64,000 nt of DNA from Diplonema japonicum (GCA_964019335.1 OZ025693.1:62001-126000); one strand, 5' to 3'; positions 8,855-19,344 are shown, numbered from the stretch's first letter. Numbers and translations: made by a program. Notes: generated from the sequence alone by a model not told the origin.

Positions 8855-10766
8855 CCTCAAAGCATACCAGCGGTGATCAATGAAACCCACCCGACAAGCG
8901 GTGCCACAACCTTTGCTCTCCTCCCCTTCACCTCTACCACGTCTACCAACGTTCCTGGTGCGAGCGTGCCAACCTCTTCCGTGTCGAAGGTCTCTCCTCT
9001 TCGTGCAACGGACCCGCTCTCTCCTACCACCCTGCCCCGCCCCGGTTCTATCAAGACACACTGCGGTTTTAATTGATTTTCTTTTGTAAAACACATACAT
9101 CTTCCACGGGGGGTGTGAGGGATGGGTACGCATCGCAAGGCTCGTAGTCGATGTACCTGCTCTTCAGCAGAAACTCTGGCGGAGGCAAAGGGTTGCTAGT
9201 TGTGATGTGGGAGTCCACCCATTCCAAGTAGGGGGGGGCGACGGACAGCTCGCAGAGCTTCCCGATCCACATGAGCCAGTCAGTGAGGGTGACAGTGTCA
9301 CCAGAGAGGTGCTTGAGGTACGCCTTGGCGTTTGCCCTCGAGAGGCGGAGGGCGCAGATCAGGTCAGCCATCTTCACGACTGATTGATACGTCCCGTTCT
9401 GAGAGCTGCTTGGGTCCGTGTACTGCTTCACTAGAATGTTGAAGAGCCGCTTCCCTTTGATCCAACACTCTGCCACTTGCCTTGCACGCGGGTCGTTCAC
9501 ATCCGTCCTGCCCTTCAAGGCAAGCGGTAGTGCTGTCCAGTTGGAGTTGTCAAACTGCCACCTGATAACGTACCCGTCATTGGCAGCCTTGCCAAGGATG
9601 GAGCACGGGTGGTACATCCCTCCCCACAACGCGACGACTTCTTCGTTCGCGTTGAGGGAGCTCGTGTCGAAGTACGGGGCGGGGACAGGGGGGTGGGGCG
9701 CTGCCTTGCACATCAGCAGCCGTATTACCTGCTTGTTGGTCTGCACCACGTATCGCGTGAACTGATCCAACGTCATGATCGACTTGTCGTCGACCGAGTG
9801 CAGGATCTGGCCCACCGTCACGTCTGCTGACCCGTTGTTGGCCTGTACCATGAGCCCCAAGGGTGACTGCCCCCATTGGACGCTCAGATCGTTCACGGAG
9901 AAGGTCACATAGTTTCCACGCACCCTCCGCCACACAGACCCTTCGGCCCACACCACCATTTCGCTGTTGATTCTGTACGATTTGATCCCGTTGTGGAGGA
10001 TCATCCCGTTTCTGCTCTGCAGTGTGCTTAAGGTGGTCATCCCCGACGGCCGCACACTCTTCACGTTCAACTCGACCACATCGTAGATAGCCCCCGACCC
10101 GTCGTACCACCTCCCCTGCAAGCAATTCTGACTGTGGTCCGAGTTCGTGACCCTGATAAGGTCCGGGCGCACCTTGTACTGCACAGCACCGCTCTGCCAC
10201 ACAATGTCGGAGGTGCCATCGGAATGGAGCTCTGTGACCACTGCGTGCGTCCATTCGCCATGGACGAGGACGTGCACTGCAGCGCCGACTGGTGCTTTGT
10301 GGAAGTCGCCTGGCGTAGAGATGGTTTCATCCAGTCTTATACGGACGCTGCGCCTTGTGGGAGAAGTCTGTATGACGGGCACGACGGTCTCGTCGGGGAT
10401 GATGTCCTGGAGATCTGCGAGGACCACGGAGGCAACCCACTTTGACTCGCCGTCGGCATTACGCACACAGTACCGTGGGCAGAGTTCCTCCCCTAGGTCT
10501 TCGACAAGTACCGCCACCTCACCGCTGTCGCCCAGAACCACAGTGTCACCTAACGCAACCCCCTTAATGGTGGCCCCAAGGTCCATGTCGTCGTTCAAAC
10601 AGTCCAACGGGTTCGGCGACACAGGTTGTCCGCCCTGTTCCGCGCTCGGTCCCATCATCTCCGTCGTTGTCGTGTTAGTGGTCACCGCCAGCGTGGGGCT
10701 CATGACGGCGTCATCCTTCCCTTCGTACGACTTGCCCTTCTTCTTTCTACACCAACACCAAATCAT
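8140..10766 (-). CDS. Four-exon PDZ-like repeat protein, 826 aa
   Basis: Four exons join in frame: 10766-9099, 9060-8868, 8809-8316 and 8265-8140. The introns are 38, 58 and 50 nt, start GTATGT, GTATGC and GTATGG and end CAG, CAG and TAG; two carry long A tracts. The protein begins MIWCWCRKKKGKSY, a Cys/basic N-terminus that could be lipidated. The middle holds SH3/Tudor-like barrels with motifs such as GDTVVLGDSGEVAVLVEDLG. Two segments look like PDZ domains: one around SPLGLMVQ..VGQILHSVDDKSI and a second around GVAPMSAAERCGFSDYVGRYLLSIDG. The C-terminus is acidic and Ser/Pro-rich. PDZ-like domains usually bind C-terminal peptides, so a membrane-associated scaffold is inferred. I do not recognise a named family, and the domain calls are by eye. 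Confidence 0.65.
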
Positions 10767-10953
10767 TTGATGCCCCCCAGAGCACCGTTCATCAAAAGAC
10801 CCTCCTGTGATGACTGGTTAAGAAAATACATTACATTCTAAGGGTAAAAACGAAGGCGTGCCAAACACTGCGCACCTTTGAGGAGAAGCAAAGAGAAGCA
10901 ACACTGCGACGGGGGGGTTAGGGCCCCAGCGTATTGGTGTGTATATGGAACAT

Positions 10954-11553
10954 CTATCTAGCTGCAAGCTTTCTGCTAAAGGCGCCGTAGCACGCCTCGA
11001 TGTCGAACTGTGCCTGGCGTGCCTGGTCGGGGTTCAGTTCCTCCGCCGCTTTCATTTCGTTCACAATTCGCAGCCAGTTCCGGACAGGCTCAAGCTCCAG
11101 AAGGTCCGGGAAGAGCTTCCCCACTGTGGTGACAATATCGATGAGGATGGGCTGCAGGGCGTCCGCAGACACCTGGCCCATCTTCAAGGTGTCCACGAAT
11201 GTGATCATATACTGCCCTGCTTCTAGGATGTCTTGCCCAGAGGACGCTTCCTGTGTGTTCCCTCCAAGGGGGACCCCCTTCTTGATCCTAGCGACGGCCG
11301 TGGGGTACGAACTGCGGTACTCTGCAAGAAACGCAGCCAGCGACCCAATCGACCCTTCCAGCACCTGGTACAGGGACTGGTACTTACTCAGCAGCATCTT
11401 GCATTGCTTTTCGTAGTCACCGGCTGACATGTTGCTCCTCACGTACGCCGTCTCCACCCTCTCGATGGCAACGATGATGCTGTAAAGATCTGCCAATTTA
11501 TCAAAATGTTCCCTCTCTTGGTTGGTCTCGCATAACCGCACACGCTCTGCCAT
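10954..11553 (-). CDS. VPS28: VPS28-like ESCRT-I subunit, copy B
   Basis: This is a second 199-residue VPS28 homologue. The N-terminus (MAERVRLCETNQEREH...) differs from copy A at about a third of positions up to the SNMSAGDYEKQCK segment. From KQCKMLL onward the two proteins differ only at the LLELEP site and near the C-terminus (SRKLAAR against SRRLASK). The DNA identity in the shared part includes synonymous positions. This copy lies 188 nt downstream of the PDZ-like gene and 231 nt upstream of nothing on its own strand except the beta-mannosidase 3' flank. Both copies keep intact frames, so neither looks like a pseudogene. ESCRT-I membership is inferred from the family; division of labour between the copies is unknown. 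Confidence 0.85.
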   Translation of the reverse strand: MAERVRLCETNQEREHFDKLADLYSIIVAIERVETAYVRSNMSAGDYEKQCKMLLSKYQSLYQVLEGSIGSLAAFLAEYRSSYPTAVARIKKGVPLGGNTQEASSGQDILEAGQYMITFVDTLKMGQVSADALQPILIDIVTTVGKLFPDLLELEPVRNWLRIVNEMKAAEELNPDQARQAQFDIEACYGAFSRKLAAR

Positions 11554-11783
11554 TATTATTTATTTTCTCTCTTTTTTTTTATTTACTTGTGTCTGCATTG
11601 TTTGGCATTTGAGTTTTAAAAAATTGGGAAAATCAAGGGAAAAAAAAAAAACGAACGTCAGATCTCTTTCTTTTCGCTACAGGAAGGTTTCCCACACGAA
11701 TATAAAAAAAAAAAAAAAAGAAAAACATATAAAAAAGAGGAAAAGGCCTACCGAGGGCTTTCGTGTATGTAGGCCCCACGTGC

Positions 11784-14393
11784 TCACTGCAGTGAGGAGA
11801 GGGATTTAATTTGAAGCGAATTGGCCAGATCAGACAAAGTGACCGCTTCCGCTTTCTGGGGAGTAAAGGTGAGGGAAAGGTCCCCCATGGTGGGAAGGTA
11901 GATGAAACCGTTGTCAGAGAAGGTACCCAGTGGGGACGGCTTTTGCAGGCGCGCGTTCTTGCCGGTGGAAAGCCACAAGAACGGAGCAGGACGAGAACCT
12001 GTAATCGTGATTTTGAAGGGACCGGCACCCGTGACAGACACAATGCGAAGTCCTGGGTCGACTAGATGCTTAGCATGTTTGGGGCTTCCAAACAAGTACC
12101 AGTTTTCGGAAAGCACTGTGGCACCGCCATGCAAGGAGTATATGAGGAAGCAGTCAGCGTGACTTTTGCAGGCACTTCCCCCACGTTCCAGCAAGTCATT
12201 CTTGTTCCCCTTCTCCACTTCTGCAGCGTTGTTTGCAGGCACCGACACGTTCACCTCCCAGCTTGCCAAAGGCTGCACGCTGTCCCATGACCATAACTCG
12301 CGTTTCAGCACCGCAGTCTCAGCCTGCAGGTTGTCGGACACCACCACTACGCCGTATGTGTCCCCCGTCACGTACATCGACACCAGAACAGGTGTGAAGA
12401 ACCTCTTTGCGTAGTAGTGCAGCATCTTCCATCTTCCCCCGTATTCAATGCTTGTCCACGATACAGTGGGCCATATGTCGTTCCCCTGCCAGTACAATGC
12501 CCCCATGGTGTTGGCCTTCGTGGTGTCCTTGTTACGGAGATACACTTCTGTTTGTGTCTTAACGCACATGGCTTGTTGGATCTGCGTCATGAGCAGCTGA
12601 TCGGGATATGTCTCAGGCCAGTTGAAGTGCTTCTCCGCTTGGAGCTTCATGATGTTGTTGCCGTCTTTAAGCGACGCGTCGATGGGGACGAGGTGCTGTC
12701 TGTGCTGCATCCAGCTGCTGTTCCACGTCCAGTCCTCAGCAGATGTGACAAGGGCTATCTCTTCAAAGCTGGAGTAGCTCTGGACACCGTATTCAGATGC
12801 GAAGCGTGGGTTGGGGTACGTGGTGACGTCCCAGCAGTCGGAGGCGTACTCGTAGTGGTGGATGTCACCGTTAGTGAAATTGTACCACATGTTCTGCACA
12901 GGGTTGTCCCTTGTCTCGTCACCATTGCTGGGCGACGAGATGACATGTGGCCGTGTGGTGTCCAGCAGCGCCACGTTGTCGAAGACAGTGTCGAAGTACA
13001 GCGACACATAGTCATCGATGTAGAACTGGCTGTCCGTGGTGCCGTACCATTCGTACAGCAGTGCCGCCTCGTTCTCATTGTTGCCGCTCCACACCGCGAT
13101 GGACGCGTGGTGCTGCAGCCTGTTCACCTGGTCGAACACCTCTTGCTTTATATTCGCCATGAATGCCGCGTCTGTAGGGTACATGCTGCAAGCGAACATG
13201 AACTCCTGCCAAATGAGGATACCCCTCTCGTCGGCGATGTCATAGAACTCATCTTTCATGTACACCCCACCGCCCCATACACGTAGGGTGTTGAAGTTCG
13301 CTGCTGTGTACGAGTCGAAGAGGTCGGTGAGGACGTCTGTCGTGACACGCGACTCGAAGGAGTCGGATGGGATCCAATTCGTTCCCTTCATGAATATCGG
13401 GACCCCGTTTACCTTGTAGTAGAAGGTACGCCCCTGCTGCCCTTCGATCTCGTCCTGGACAAGCTTCACTGTTTTGAAACCCACTCTCTTGCTCAGCTTG
13501 CCCACACTCACCGTGTACAGCACTGCCTCGCCGTACCCCCTGGGGTACCACATCTTGATGTCCAGCGCGGAGCAGTACAGTGTGCCTGCCACTTCCTTTC
13601 CGCCTGGCGTGACGTGCAGTGTGCTCGATGTCAGTACCTTCCCATTGCTATCCTTAAGCGTCACCAGCAGCGAGGCAGGGTCAGGCGCAACGCTCTGCAG
13701 CCCCACTACAACAGGAAGGTCCCACGAACCGTTCTCGTGTCTCACAGCATTCGCCCTAATGTACGACGGCACTGTGGCATCGACAGTGTGGATAGCAATG
13801 GGGAGGTGGATGCCCTGCGTGGGAAAGGAGGGCCCCCAGTCCCAGGAGAAGGAGCACTGCTCTTTGCGAATGAAGTTAACGTGGCATTCACCGTGCCACT
13901 CAGGAGGGCGGCATGAAGGAGGGACACCAGCAGGGGTAGGCTTGGGGTAAGTGAGGTTCTGATGCAGTGCGTAGGTGACCGGGGACCTGAAGAAAACGGT
14001 GATACTGTTGTTGTGCGCGAGGAGGGAGGGGGCGAGGGGGACCACCCAGCGGCGGAACATATTGTCTGCAGACAGCACGTGCACGTTGTTGATGTGCACA
14101 TCGCAGACGGTGTCGAGGCCCTCTGCAACAAGTAGAGCACTCGCCCCAAGGCCATTCTCCAGAGTAAAGCTCCTCTCATACGTCCAGTCGTCCCTCCCTA
14201 CCCATTTGTACTCATCGTCGTTGAACCTGTAGTACGGATCTCCTATCACACCCGCCCGCATCAGGTCAGTGTACACATCCCCCGGTACCACACCCGGCAC
14301 TCTTATGCTCTTGTTCAAATTGCTCACTGTCCACTCACCGCTGAGGTCCACCAGCACGCTCGCCAGCACGCAGCCTTGCACCAACGCTAGCAT
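11784..14393 (-). CDS. MANBA: Beta-mannosidase, glycoside hydrolase family 2
   Basis: Beta-mannosidase removes terminal beta-linked mannose from N-glycan-derived oligosaccharides, normally in the lysosome. The protein is 869 residues, close to the usual 850-900 for animal homologues. The start at 14393 gives MLALVQGCVLASVLVDLSGEW, a signal peptide running straight into the first GH2 sugar-binding domain; the upstream open frame is homopolymer-derived. The catalytic barrel shows RVWGGGVYMKDEFYD and IWQEFMFACSMYP. The acid/base Glu440 lies in WSGNNENEAALLYEW and the nucleophile Glu534 in FASEYGVQSYSSF. The C-terminal immunoglobulin-like domains follow. No intron was seen, which is notable next to the intron-rich neighbours. 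The family assignment is firm; a lysosomal or secreted location is inferred from the signal peptide. Confidence 0.93.
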   Translation of the reverse strand: MLALVQGCVLASVLVDLSGEWTVSNLNKSIRVPGVVPGDVYTDLMRAGVIGDPYYRFNDDEYKWVGRDDWTYERSFTLENGLGASALLVAEGLDTVCDVHINNVHVLSADNMFRRWVVPLAPSLLAHNNSITVFFRSPVTYALHQNLTYPKPTPAGVPPSCRPPEWHGECHVNFIRKEQCSFSWDWGPSFPTQGIHLPIAIHTVDATVPSYIRANAVRHENGSWDLPVVVGLQSVAPDPASLLVTLKDSNGKVLTSSTLHVTPGGKEVAGTLYCSALDIKMWYPRGYGEAVLYTVSVGKLSKRVGFKTVKLVQDEIEGQQGRTFYYKVNGVPIFMKGTNWIPSDSFESRVTTDVLTDLFDSYTAANFNTLRVWGGGVYMKDEFYDIADERGILIWQEFMFACSMYPTDAAFMANIKQEVFDQVNRLQHHASIAVWSGNNENEAALLYEWYGTTDSQFYIDDYVSLYFDTVFDNVALLDTTRPHVISSPSNGDETRDNPVQNMWYNFTNGDIHHYEYASDCWDVTTYPNPRFASEYGVQSYSSFEEIALVTSAEDWTWNSSWMQHRQHLVPIDASLKDGNNIMKLQAEKHFNWPETYPDQLLMTQIQQAMCVKTQTEVYLRNKDTTKANTMGALYWQGNDIWPTVSWTSIEYGGRWKMLHYYAKRFFTPVLVSMYVTGDTYGVVVVSDNLQAETAVLKRELWSWDSVQPLASWEVNVSVPANNAAEVEKGNKNDLLERGGSACKSHADCFLIYSLHGGATVLSENWYLFGSPKHAKHLVDPGLRIVSVTGAGPFKITITGSRPAPFLWLSTGKNARLQKPSPLGTFSDNGFIYLPTMGDLSLTFTPQKAEAVTLSDLANSLQIKSLSSLQ

Positions 14394-14639
14394 GCTCAAC
14401 AACCCTCCTGTGTAGTCGATTATGCAATAAAAGTACGAAAAAAAAAAAAAAAACGAAACACTACTTGGATAGAGGAAAAAAAAGAAAACACTTCCTGATA
14501 CAGTTTTTTTTTTTTCTTTTTTAGATTTCTTTTTTCCTTTTATGTTCACTCTCTCTCTTTTTTTTTTTTTTTTTATAGCTATTTCAACTTTTAAGAAAGA
14601 AGAAAAAGTAGGTGAGGGGGGGGGGGGGGAATCCCTAGT
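14394..14639. other. Short A/T and G homopolymer spacer
   Basis: T and A tracts and a 13-G run (about 14617-14629) separate the PRPF31 stop from the beta-mannosidase start. No feature was recognised. Confidence 0.5.
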
Positions 14640-16127
14640 TTAGAGCATCCTAACGCCGCTAGTGCGGGGCTGCTTCGGAACAGGCTGAGGGAAGTGCTGA
14701 GGTGCGTTGGTCGGGTAGCGTGGGGGGATGGGGGCGTTTATGTGGTAGTCGGGAACCTTGGGGGTGTATGTAAGTTGCTGCTGAGTTGCTTGGCGTGCGG
14801 CGGCGAGGATGGCCATATCCTGGGTCTCACGGGGACGCTTCCGGGTCATCTTGGGCTTGTAAGTGGAGGCGATCGTGCCGTCCATGATCCCTTCGATCTG
14901 CTTAAGGATCTTCTCACGAAGGACAGCACCCCTGCTGCCGTCAGATGCGTATCGTGTCGCGTCTACACGTGCTGCGAGAATGACCTTGTTTGCCACCATC
15001 TTCAGTGCTCTGTCTTTGAAGTCTGGTTCTTGACTCCTCACGATGTCAGTGTTCAACAGGAAGGCACCGTGGTACAATGACGCTTCGGCCTTCTCATGCT
15101 CTCTGTTCCTCTTCGTGCGCCCCAAATGCATGATGTGCTCCGCAGGGAGCTTCGTCAAGTTGTCAAGCCCACCCACAATACCGATCATCTGAGCCGCTAT
15201 GGCTGTGCCGATCTGGAAGGAAAAATATAAATACATATATGATGGGGAAGGGAGGTCCATACGATTGCAGAGACGTTCGGGGCGAGGTGGTTCATTCTCA
15301 GCTGAGTGTACTCCAGGACGAATTGTTTTGCGAGCTCCAAGGACATCATTTCGTCACAAGCTTCCAGGATGTATCTGTTTTTTTTTTTTTTTTTTTATTA
15401 AATTATTATTTTCCCCATACCTTTTCTCATTAGGGGACGGGTTTTCCACGGGTTTGCAGGTGCTTCTCGTCACGATGATCTTGACGATGTTGTTGGAATT
15501 GTGGCCAGCTTCGCGAAGACCATCGACGAAGCCTTCGAGATCGAACCCGAAATCGACGACCTTGACAGCACGCGCGTACTGGGAGTTTGTTTCTTCTTCT
15601 TTTTTCTTTTCTTGGCAATACCTGGAGGGGCTCGACCACAAGCTGCTCAAGCTCCGGATAATATTTCTTGTACTTCCCTCTGATAAATCTGTGGACCTTC
15701 CCGATTTCGACCTGGAGCTCCACACAGGACTTCATGGCCTGGTGGATGAGGTCGTACTCTGGGTCCTCGCGCGTGATGGCGTCCTTAATCACAGCATTAG
15801 GAGCGGTAATCCTTTCTATATCCTTGTGTGTTTGAGTTTTTCTTTTTTTTTTCTTCCCCCCAAACATACCGCAAGCATTTTTTGAAACTGTTGGGATCTC
15901 GATATTGTGGTAACATCCTTCACGGTGGTGTAGTTGTCAACATTATCATCAGTCTCCGTGGCTATCATATCAGCCGATGTACCAATGTGCCCGTCCTCCT
16001 CGTTGACTTCCTCATAGATGTCGTCGAAGACATCCGCGTCCAAGATTGCAGCCATTTCCTTCCGTGTCTCTTTGCTGTAGTTCCCCATGGCGCCCGGCCC
16101 TGCGGGCTTATGTGTCACCAGCGCCAT
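14640..16127 (-). CDS. PRPF31: U4/U6 snRNP protein PRP31, five exons, 433 aa
   Basis: PRP31 binds the U4 snRNA kink-turn and 15.5K protein and bridges U4/U6 to U5 in the tri-snRNP. Five exons join in frame: 16127-15870, 15822-15622, 15578-15421, 15374-15263 and 15212-14640. The introns are 47, 43, 46 and 50 nt, all GTAT...AG. The NOSIC-like region gives IHQAMKSCVELQVEIGKVHR and KYYPELEQLV. The Nop domain, rebuilt across exons 4 and 5, reads LAPNVSAIIGTAIAAQMIG followed by GGLDNLTKLPA and IMHLGRTK, which matches the family closely and confirms the splice choices. The C-terminal tail is shorter than in human (499 aa). A spliceosome component is consistent with the many introns here. The family call is firm. 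Confidence 0.92.
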
Positions 16128-16214
16128 CTTTTTTTTTTTTTTTTTTTTTTTTTTTCCCTGGATGAAAAAAAAAAGGGTTTTTTAAAAATATAATGGAGGG
16201 AGAAAAAAAAACTT

Positions 16215-16790
16215 TCAAACATGTGCTTTTCTCAGCATTTCTTTGACTTTTAACAAAATTGCGTTTTCGACGACCACCCTGCCGCTCGCCTCCTCGCTGC
16301 ACAGGCTTTTTAACGCGCGTTCCTTCTTTTCGATGTTCCGGAGCCCCTCCTCTTGGTAGTGGTTCAGGATGTAGTCGATTTCAAGCTCCCGTCGGATGGC
16401 GATTTTAGCCCGTTCGGATGTTTCGTTGGAAGATTCGCAAAAAGCGGCTTGTTGGCGGAGGTAGTGCTGGATGAGAGCTTCTCTGAGGCATGCGTGTCTC
16501 TGTGACAGCTTCTTGTGCATGATGCACCTTGTGTCTTCGATATCCATTCTGGCCCACCATTCACTGTCTCCCAGTCTTAGCCGCTCCAAGGCTTGCTTCG
16601 GGGTCGTTGCCAGCTTCTCCTTCATGATCGCCCTCTCCTTCATCTCTTCCCGTTGTATGGTCTCCCGTGCCTGCACAACCTCCCCTACAACTACAACGTA
16701 CCACCCGACACCCCTCTCTGTTATGCTCGGGTTTATCACCGCTGCGAGACGGACTCGTTCCATCAGCTTCCGAATGCCTTCAAGCTCCAT
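16215..16790 (-). CDS. Hypothetical alpha-helical protein, 191 aa
   Basis: This intronless frame starts MELEGIRKLMERVRL. It is rich in Glu, Arg, Leu and Ala, with long amphipathic helices predicted by eye from residue 45 to the end, interrupted by an aromatic patch (LGDSEWWARMD). Early on there is a short beta-like stretch, GWYVVVVGEVVQ. No signal peptide, membrane helix or known motif was seen. It lies 152 nt downstream of the VIT gene and just upstream of PRPF31 on the same strand. Such compositions are common in flagellar or cytoskeletal proteins of protists, but I cannot assign a role. Confidence 0.6.
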   Translation of the reverse strand: MELEGIRKLMERVRLAAVINPSITERGVGWYVVVVGEVVQARETIQREEMKERAIMKEKLATTPKQALERLRLGDSEWWARMDIEDTRCIMHKKLSQRHACLREALIQHYLRQQAAFCESSNETSERAKIAIRRELEIDYILNHYQEEGLRNIEKKERALKSLCSEEASGRVVVENAILLKVKEMLRKAHV

Positions 16791-16942
16791 TTCTTTTTTT
16801 TCTCTCCCTCCCGGTGTAAATGCTCTCTTTCTTTTAAAGATATCCCTAGGAAGGAAAAAAAAGGGGGGGGCAGTAAAAATTCTTTAAAAAATCACACTTT
16901 CTTCTTTTTTTTTTCCCTTTACCTTTCCCCTCTTGCCCTTTT

Positions 16943-17769
16943 TCAATTTTTATGAGCTATTAAGAAATGATAGGCCAGGCCTGCGATGTAGGCAAGGATC
17001 ATGCTGGCGGTGCCGACGCAGACATGGCGTCTAACCGAGACGTCAACAGGCGTGGAGGTGAAGCGAGAAACGATTACACCAACGAAAGTAAGTGCAGACA
17101 AGGAGAGGAGCAGCGAGAGGAGGAATCTGGTGGGAGGAGAGAAGTAGAGAAGCCAGGGGAGCAAAGGTATGAAACCGCCTACCAAGAACCAGCAGAAGCT
17201 CATGATGGCACCGACGGTGGGATCCTCGTTAGCTCTGTCGGGGTCCAGCCCGAGTTCGAACTGCGCATGAAGACGCAGCTGAGTCTCCCTCCGCCGTTCG
17301 GTGGGCTGGTTGTTCACATCTTTCTCTATCGCGTCTAATGTAGTTTGGGAAAACCCGAGCTTTTTCATGAGCTCCACAAAATGCTCTTTCTCTTCTTCGG
17401 GGTACTGGTCCAAATGCTGTTCCTCCCTGTCAAGTTCTTCTGTCTCGCACTCTGCTTGTAACGACATAGATACCCAGTCCCCTGCCGCCATGGAGGATGC
17501 GCCAGCAAGCATCCCTACGAAACCTCCTACTAACTGGGTTGGAAAAAAAAAAAAAAAAAGATCTTTTTCGTTTTATAAAGCCTTTTACATACTACATGTG
17601 TCGGGTTGAAAGCCGTCGCGGCAGCGATCCCTGCAATAACGCACGAGTTACTTGTGAGGCCGTCGTTCAGAGAGAACACTGCCGAACGAAGGCTCCCGTT
17701 GCCCATGTCGCCATGGTCATCGTGGAACTGGGTTTGCTTCAGCCCGGTATTGGGCGGGGGATGCGTCAT
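16943..17769 (-). CDS. VIT1/CCC1 family iron/manganese transporter, 255 aa
   Basis: VIT1/CCC1 proteins move Fe2+ or Mn2+ into vacuoles, usually in exchange for protons. Two exons (17769-17593 and 17533-16943) join through a 59-nt GTATGT...CAG intron. Exon 1 carries the family hallmark LRSAVFSLNDGLTSN. The join gives LVGGFVGMLAGASSMAAGDW, which is the conserved second helix. A cytosolic metal-binding segment follows, rich in Glu (ECETEELDREEQHLDQYPEE and the helix after it) and ending DPTVGAIMSFCWFLVGGFIP. Two further membrane segments complete the five-helix fold. The start at 17769 is the first in-frame Met; an extra 5' exon is possible. The choice between Fe and Mn cannot be made from sequence. 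Confidence 0.85.
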
Positions 17770-17858
17770 TTTCTTTTCTTTTTTTCTTACCTCTTCAGAT
17801 AGTTACGCGGTGGATGTCAAGGTTCAACAGGAAAAGGATAATAAAGAGAACTGTTTTT

Positions 17859-18230
17859 TTACTGGTCTGCTTCCTCATCTGTCCCCACCATCTTCATGCG
17901 TCGTCCGCCACTAAGTTCTTCATAAGAAGGCACTTTAGACGCAATAACGGAACCACACATGGCACCACATCCACCGCTCAGCACCACAGCCTCCACTGCG
18001 GGAACCCCAGACGCAGCAGATGCACACCCCACAGGTCCGCCTACACAGCCGCCGCACAGTGCTCCCCATTTGCCCCCTTCCGGTGCTCTGTACCAAAATT
18101 CTTCTTTTTTGTTCCCGCCACCCCACAACACTTCCAACCCCAGCACGCCCACTGCCATTAGCGCACCGCCTGCTCCGCCGCTCAGCACGCCAGCACCTGT
18201 GCACACCAAGGCAGCGCCCCATACCACCAT
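17859..18230 (-). CDS. Possible small Gly-rich membrane protein, 123 aa
   Basis: The frame encodes two hydrophobic Gly/Ala/Cys-rich stretches (about residues 1-37 and 52-97) with closely spaced glycines, like glycine-zipper membrane proteins. Between them is a polar linker (NKKEEFWYRAPEGGKW), and the tail is charged (SYEELSGGRRMKM). It lies 90 nt upstream of the VIT start on the same strand. No splice join to VIT keeps an open frame, so it is treated as separate. The composition could also come from a GC-rich non-coding stretch, but the alternation of hydrophobic and charged segments favours a real protein. The family is unknown. Confidence 0.4.
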   Translation of the reverse strand: MVVWGAALVCTGAGVLSGGAGGALMAVGVLGLEVLWGGGNKKEEFWYRAPEGGKWGALCGGCVGGPVGCASAASGVPAVEAVVLSGGCGAMCGSVIASKVPSYEELSGGRRMKMVGTDEEADQ

Positions 18231-18321
18231 ATTAAGTGTAAGCTACGATATGTGAACTGCGGTATCCATCCGGAGTTCAAGCACTTTAATAATACGGGTT
18301 TAAAGGGTCATGGGGTCACCG

Positions 18322-19344
18322 TCACGCCCCGCTCAAGTACTTGTCAGACATCTCCATGATCTTCTGTCTGATGGTCGTCCTAGCACTTTGAGGGCGCGTG
18401 GAATGCGGTGGACGCGGGGCGTGTTCATGCTTGAGGGCCTCATGGGCACCGAACTCAGCTACACCTGTGAGATGGACAACATGAGCACCGCGGTACGTGT
18501 TAGAGTGAGTCGCGGGTTTGGGAGCTGGAGTAGTCGCACGAGGGCGGAGAGGGTGCACGAGTGGCGTGTACTTCTTGACATTGTCGACCCACGCAGCGGT
18601 AGGGTCTGCTGGAGTGGTAGAAACTGACACTGCAGTGTTCTGTGGCGGCGGTGGCGGTGGAGGCGGTTGTTCTTTTTTTTGTTGTTCTTCGTGCTCAGCC
18701 AAACGCTTCTTCCGCTGCTCGATGTCGTATTTGTAATCCTTCCTCAACTCCGTCATCCATGCCACCTCACCCCCACCGTCACAGATGTCCCCTTCGTCGT
18801 AACCTTCACACCACGGCATCGTACGTATCTTTCGTGGCTTGGACAGCCGTTCCATCTTTTCCTGCAAGGTCTCGTTTAGAACCTCCTTCTTACAGAGCGT
18901 TCTTTCTATGTTAGCTGCTGTGTTGCTGTCTACAGTCCCCGAGTCCATCATTTCCTTGAGCTGCTGCTGCACTTGTGGATCCAACCTCGTTGCCTGTGCA
19001 CCATGTGGTTTAGCATGCCGCTTGGCTTGCGCCTTCTTCTCTAATATCCTCCTGACCGCATGTCGTTCCGTCAGTACCCTTTTCAACCGCTGGTCACTCG
19101 CCTTCATCTGTTTCCACTTATCATAAAGTGTACCGTGTTTCTGCCATTCCCACTTTGTCCCGCCCTTTCTTGCCGGACGCCAAGGTGGCGGTGTGGCAGC
19201 GCCTCCATTAGCACTCAATCCTGCAAGCTCCTTAATCGTCTTCAAGAATGCTTTGTTGTGTGGCCTCTCTACCTTTCGGGGTACCTTATCTGGCAAGATA
19301 AGCCTGCTCCCTTCATAGGTCATCACGAGCTGCTGGGCCGCCAT
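18322..19344 (-). CDS. Hypothetical basic, Pro-rich protein, 340 aa
   Basis: The frame starts MAAQQLVMTYEGSRLILPD. The first half is basic and helical (KRVLTERHAVRRILEKKAQ), then comes a Cys-containing segment (WCEGYDEGDICDGGGEVAWM) and a charged helix that runs into eight consecutive prolines. The C-terminal part is rich in His, Pro, Ala and Thr and ends RQKIMEMSDKYLSGA. There is no signal peptide or membrane helix. The layout resembles cytoskeletal or flagellar accessory proteins of protists, but I recognise no domain. It lies 78 nt downstream of the TELO2-like gene. Confidence 0.6.
   Translation of the reverse strand: MAAQQLVMTYEGSRLILPDKVPRKVERPHNKAFLKTIKELAGLSANGGAATPPPWRPARKGGTKWEWQKHGTLYDKWKQMKASDQRLKRVLTERHAVRRILEKKAQAKRHAKPHGAQATRLDPQVQQQLKEMMDSGTVDSNTAANIERTLCKKEVLNETLQEKMERLSKPRKIRTMPWCEGYDEGDICDGGGEVAWMTELRKDYKYDIEQRKKRLAEHEEQQKKEQPPPPPPPPQNTAVSVSTTPADPTAAWVDNVKKYTPLVHPLRPRATTPAPKPATHSNTYRGAHVVHLTGVAEFGAHEALKHEHAPRPPHSTRPQSARTTIRQKIMEMSDKYLSGA

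Noticed and set aside
12417-13286. 289-codon plus-strand frame inside beta-mannosidase
   Set aside because: It overlaps the highly conserved catalytic region on the other strand and has no recognisable motif; it is a codon-bias shadow.
13474-13950. Plus-strand frames opposite beta-mannosidase
   Set aside because: They are shadows of the coding strand without splice context or homology.
17770-17858. Extra 5' exon for the VIT gene (LFIILFLLNL stretch)
   Set aside because: The frame closes with a stop before the next donor and no join keeps it open.
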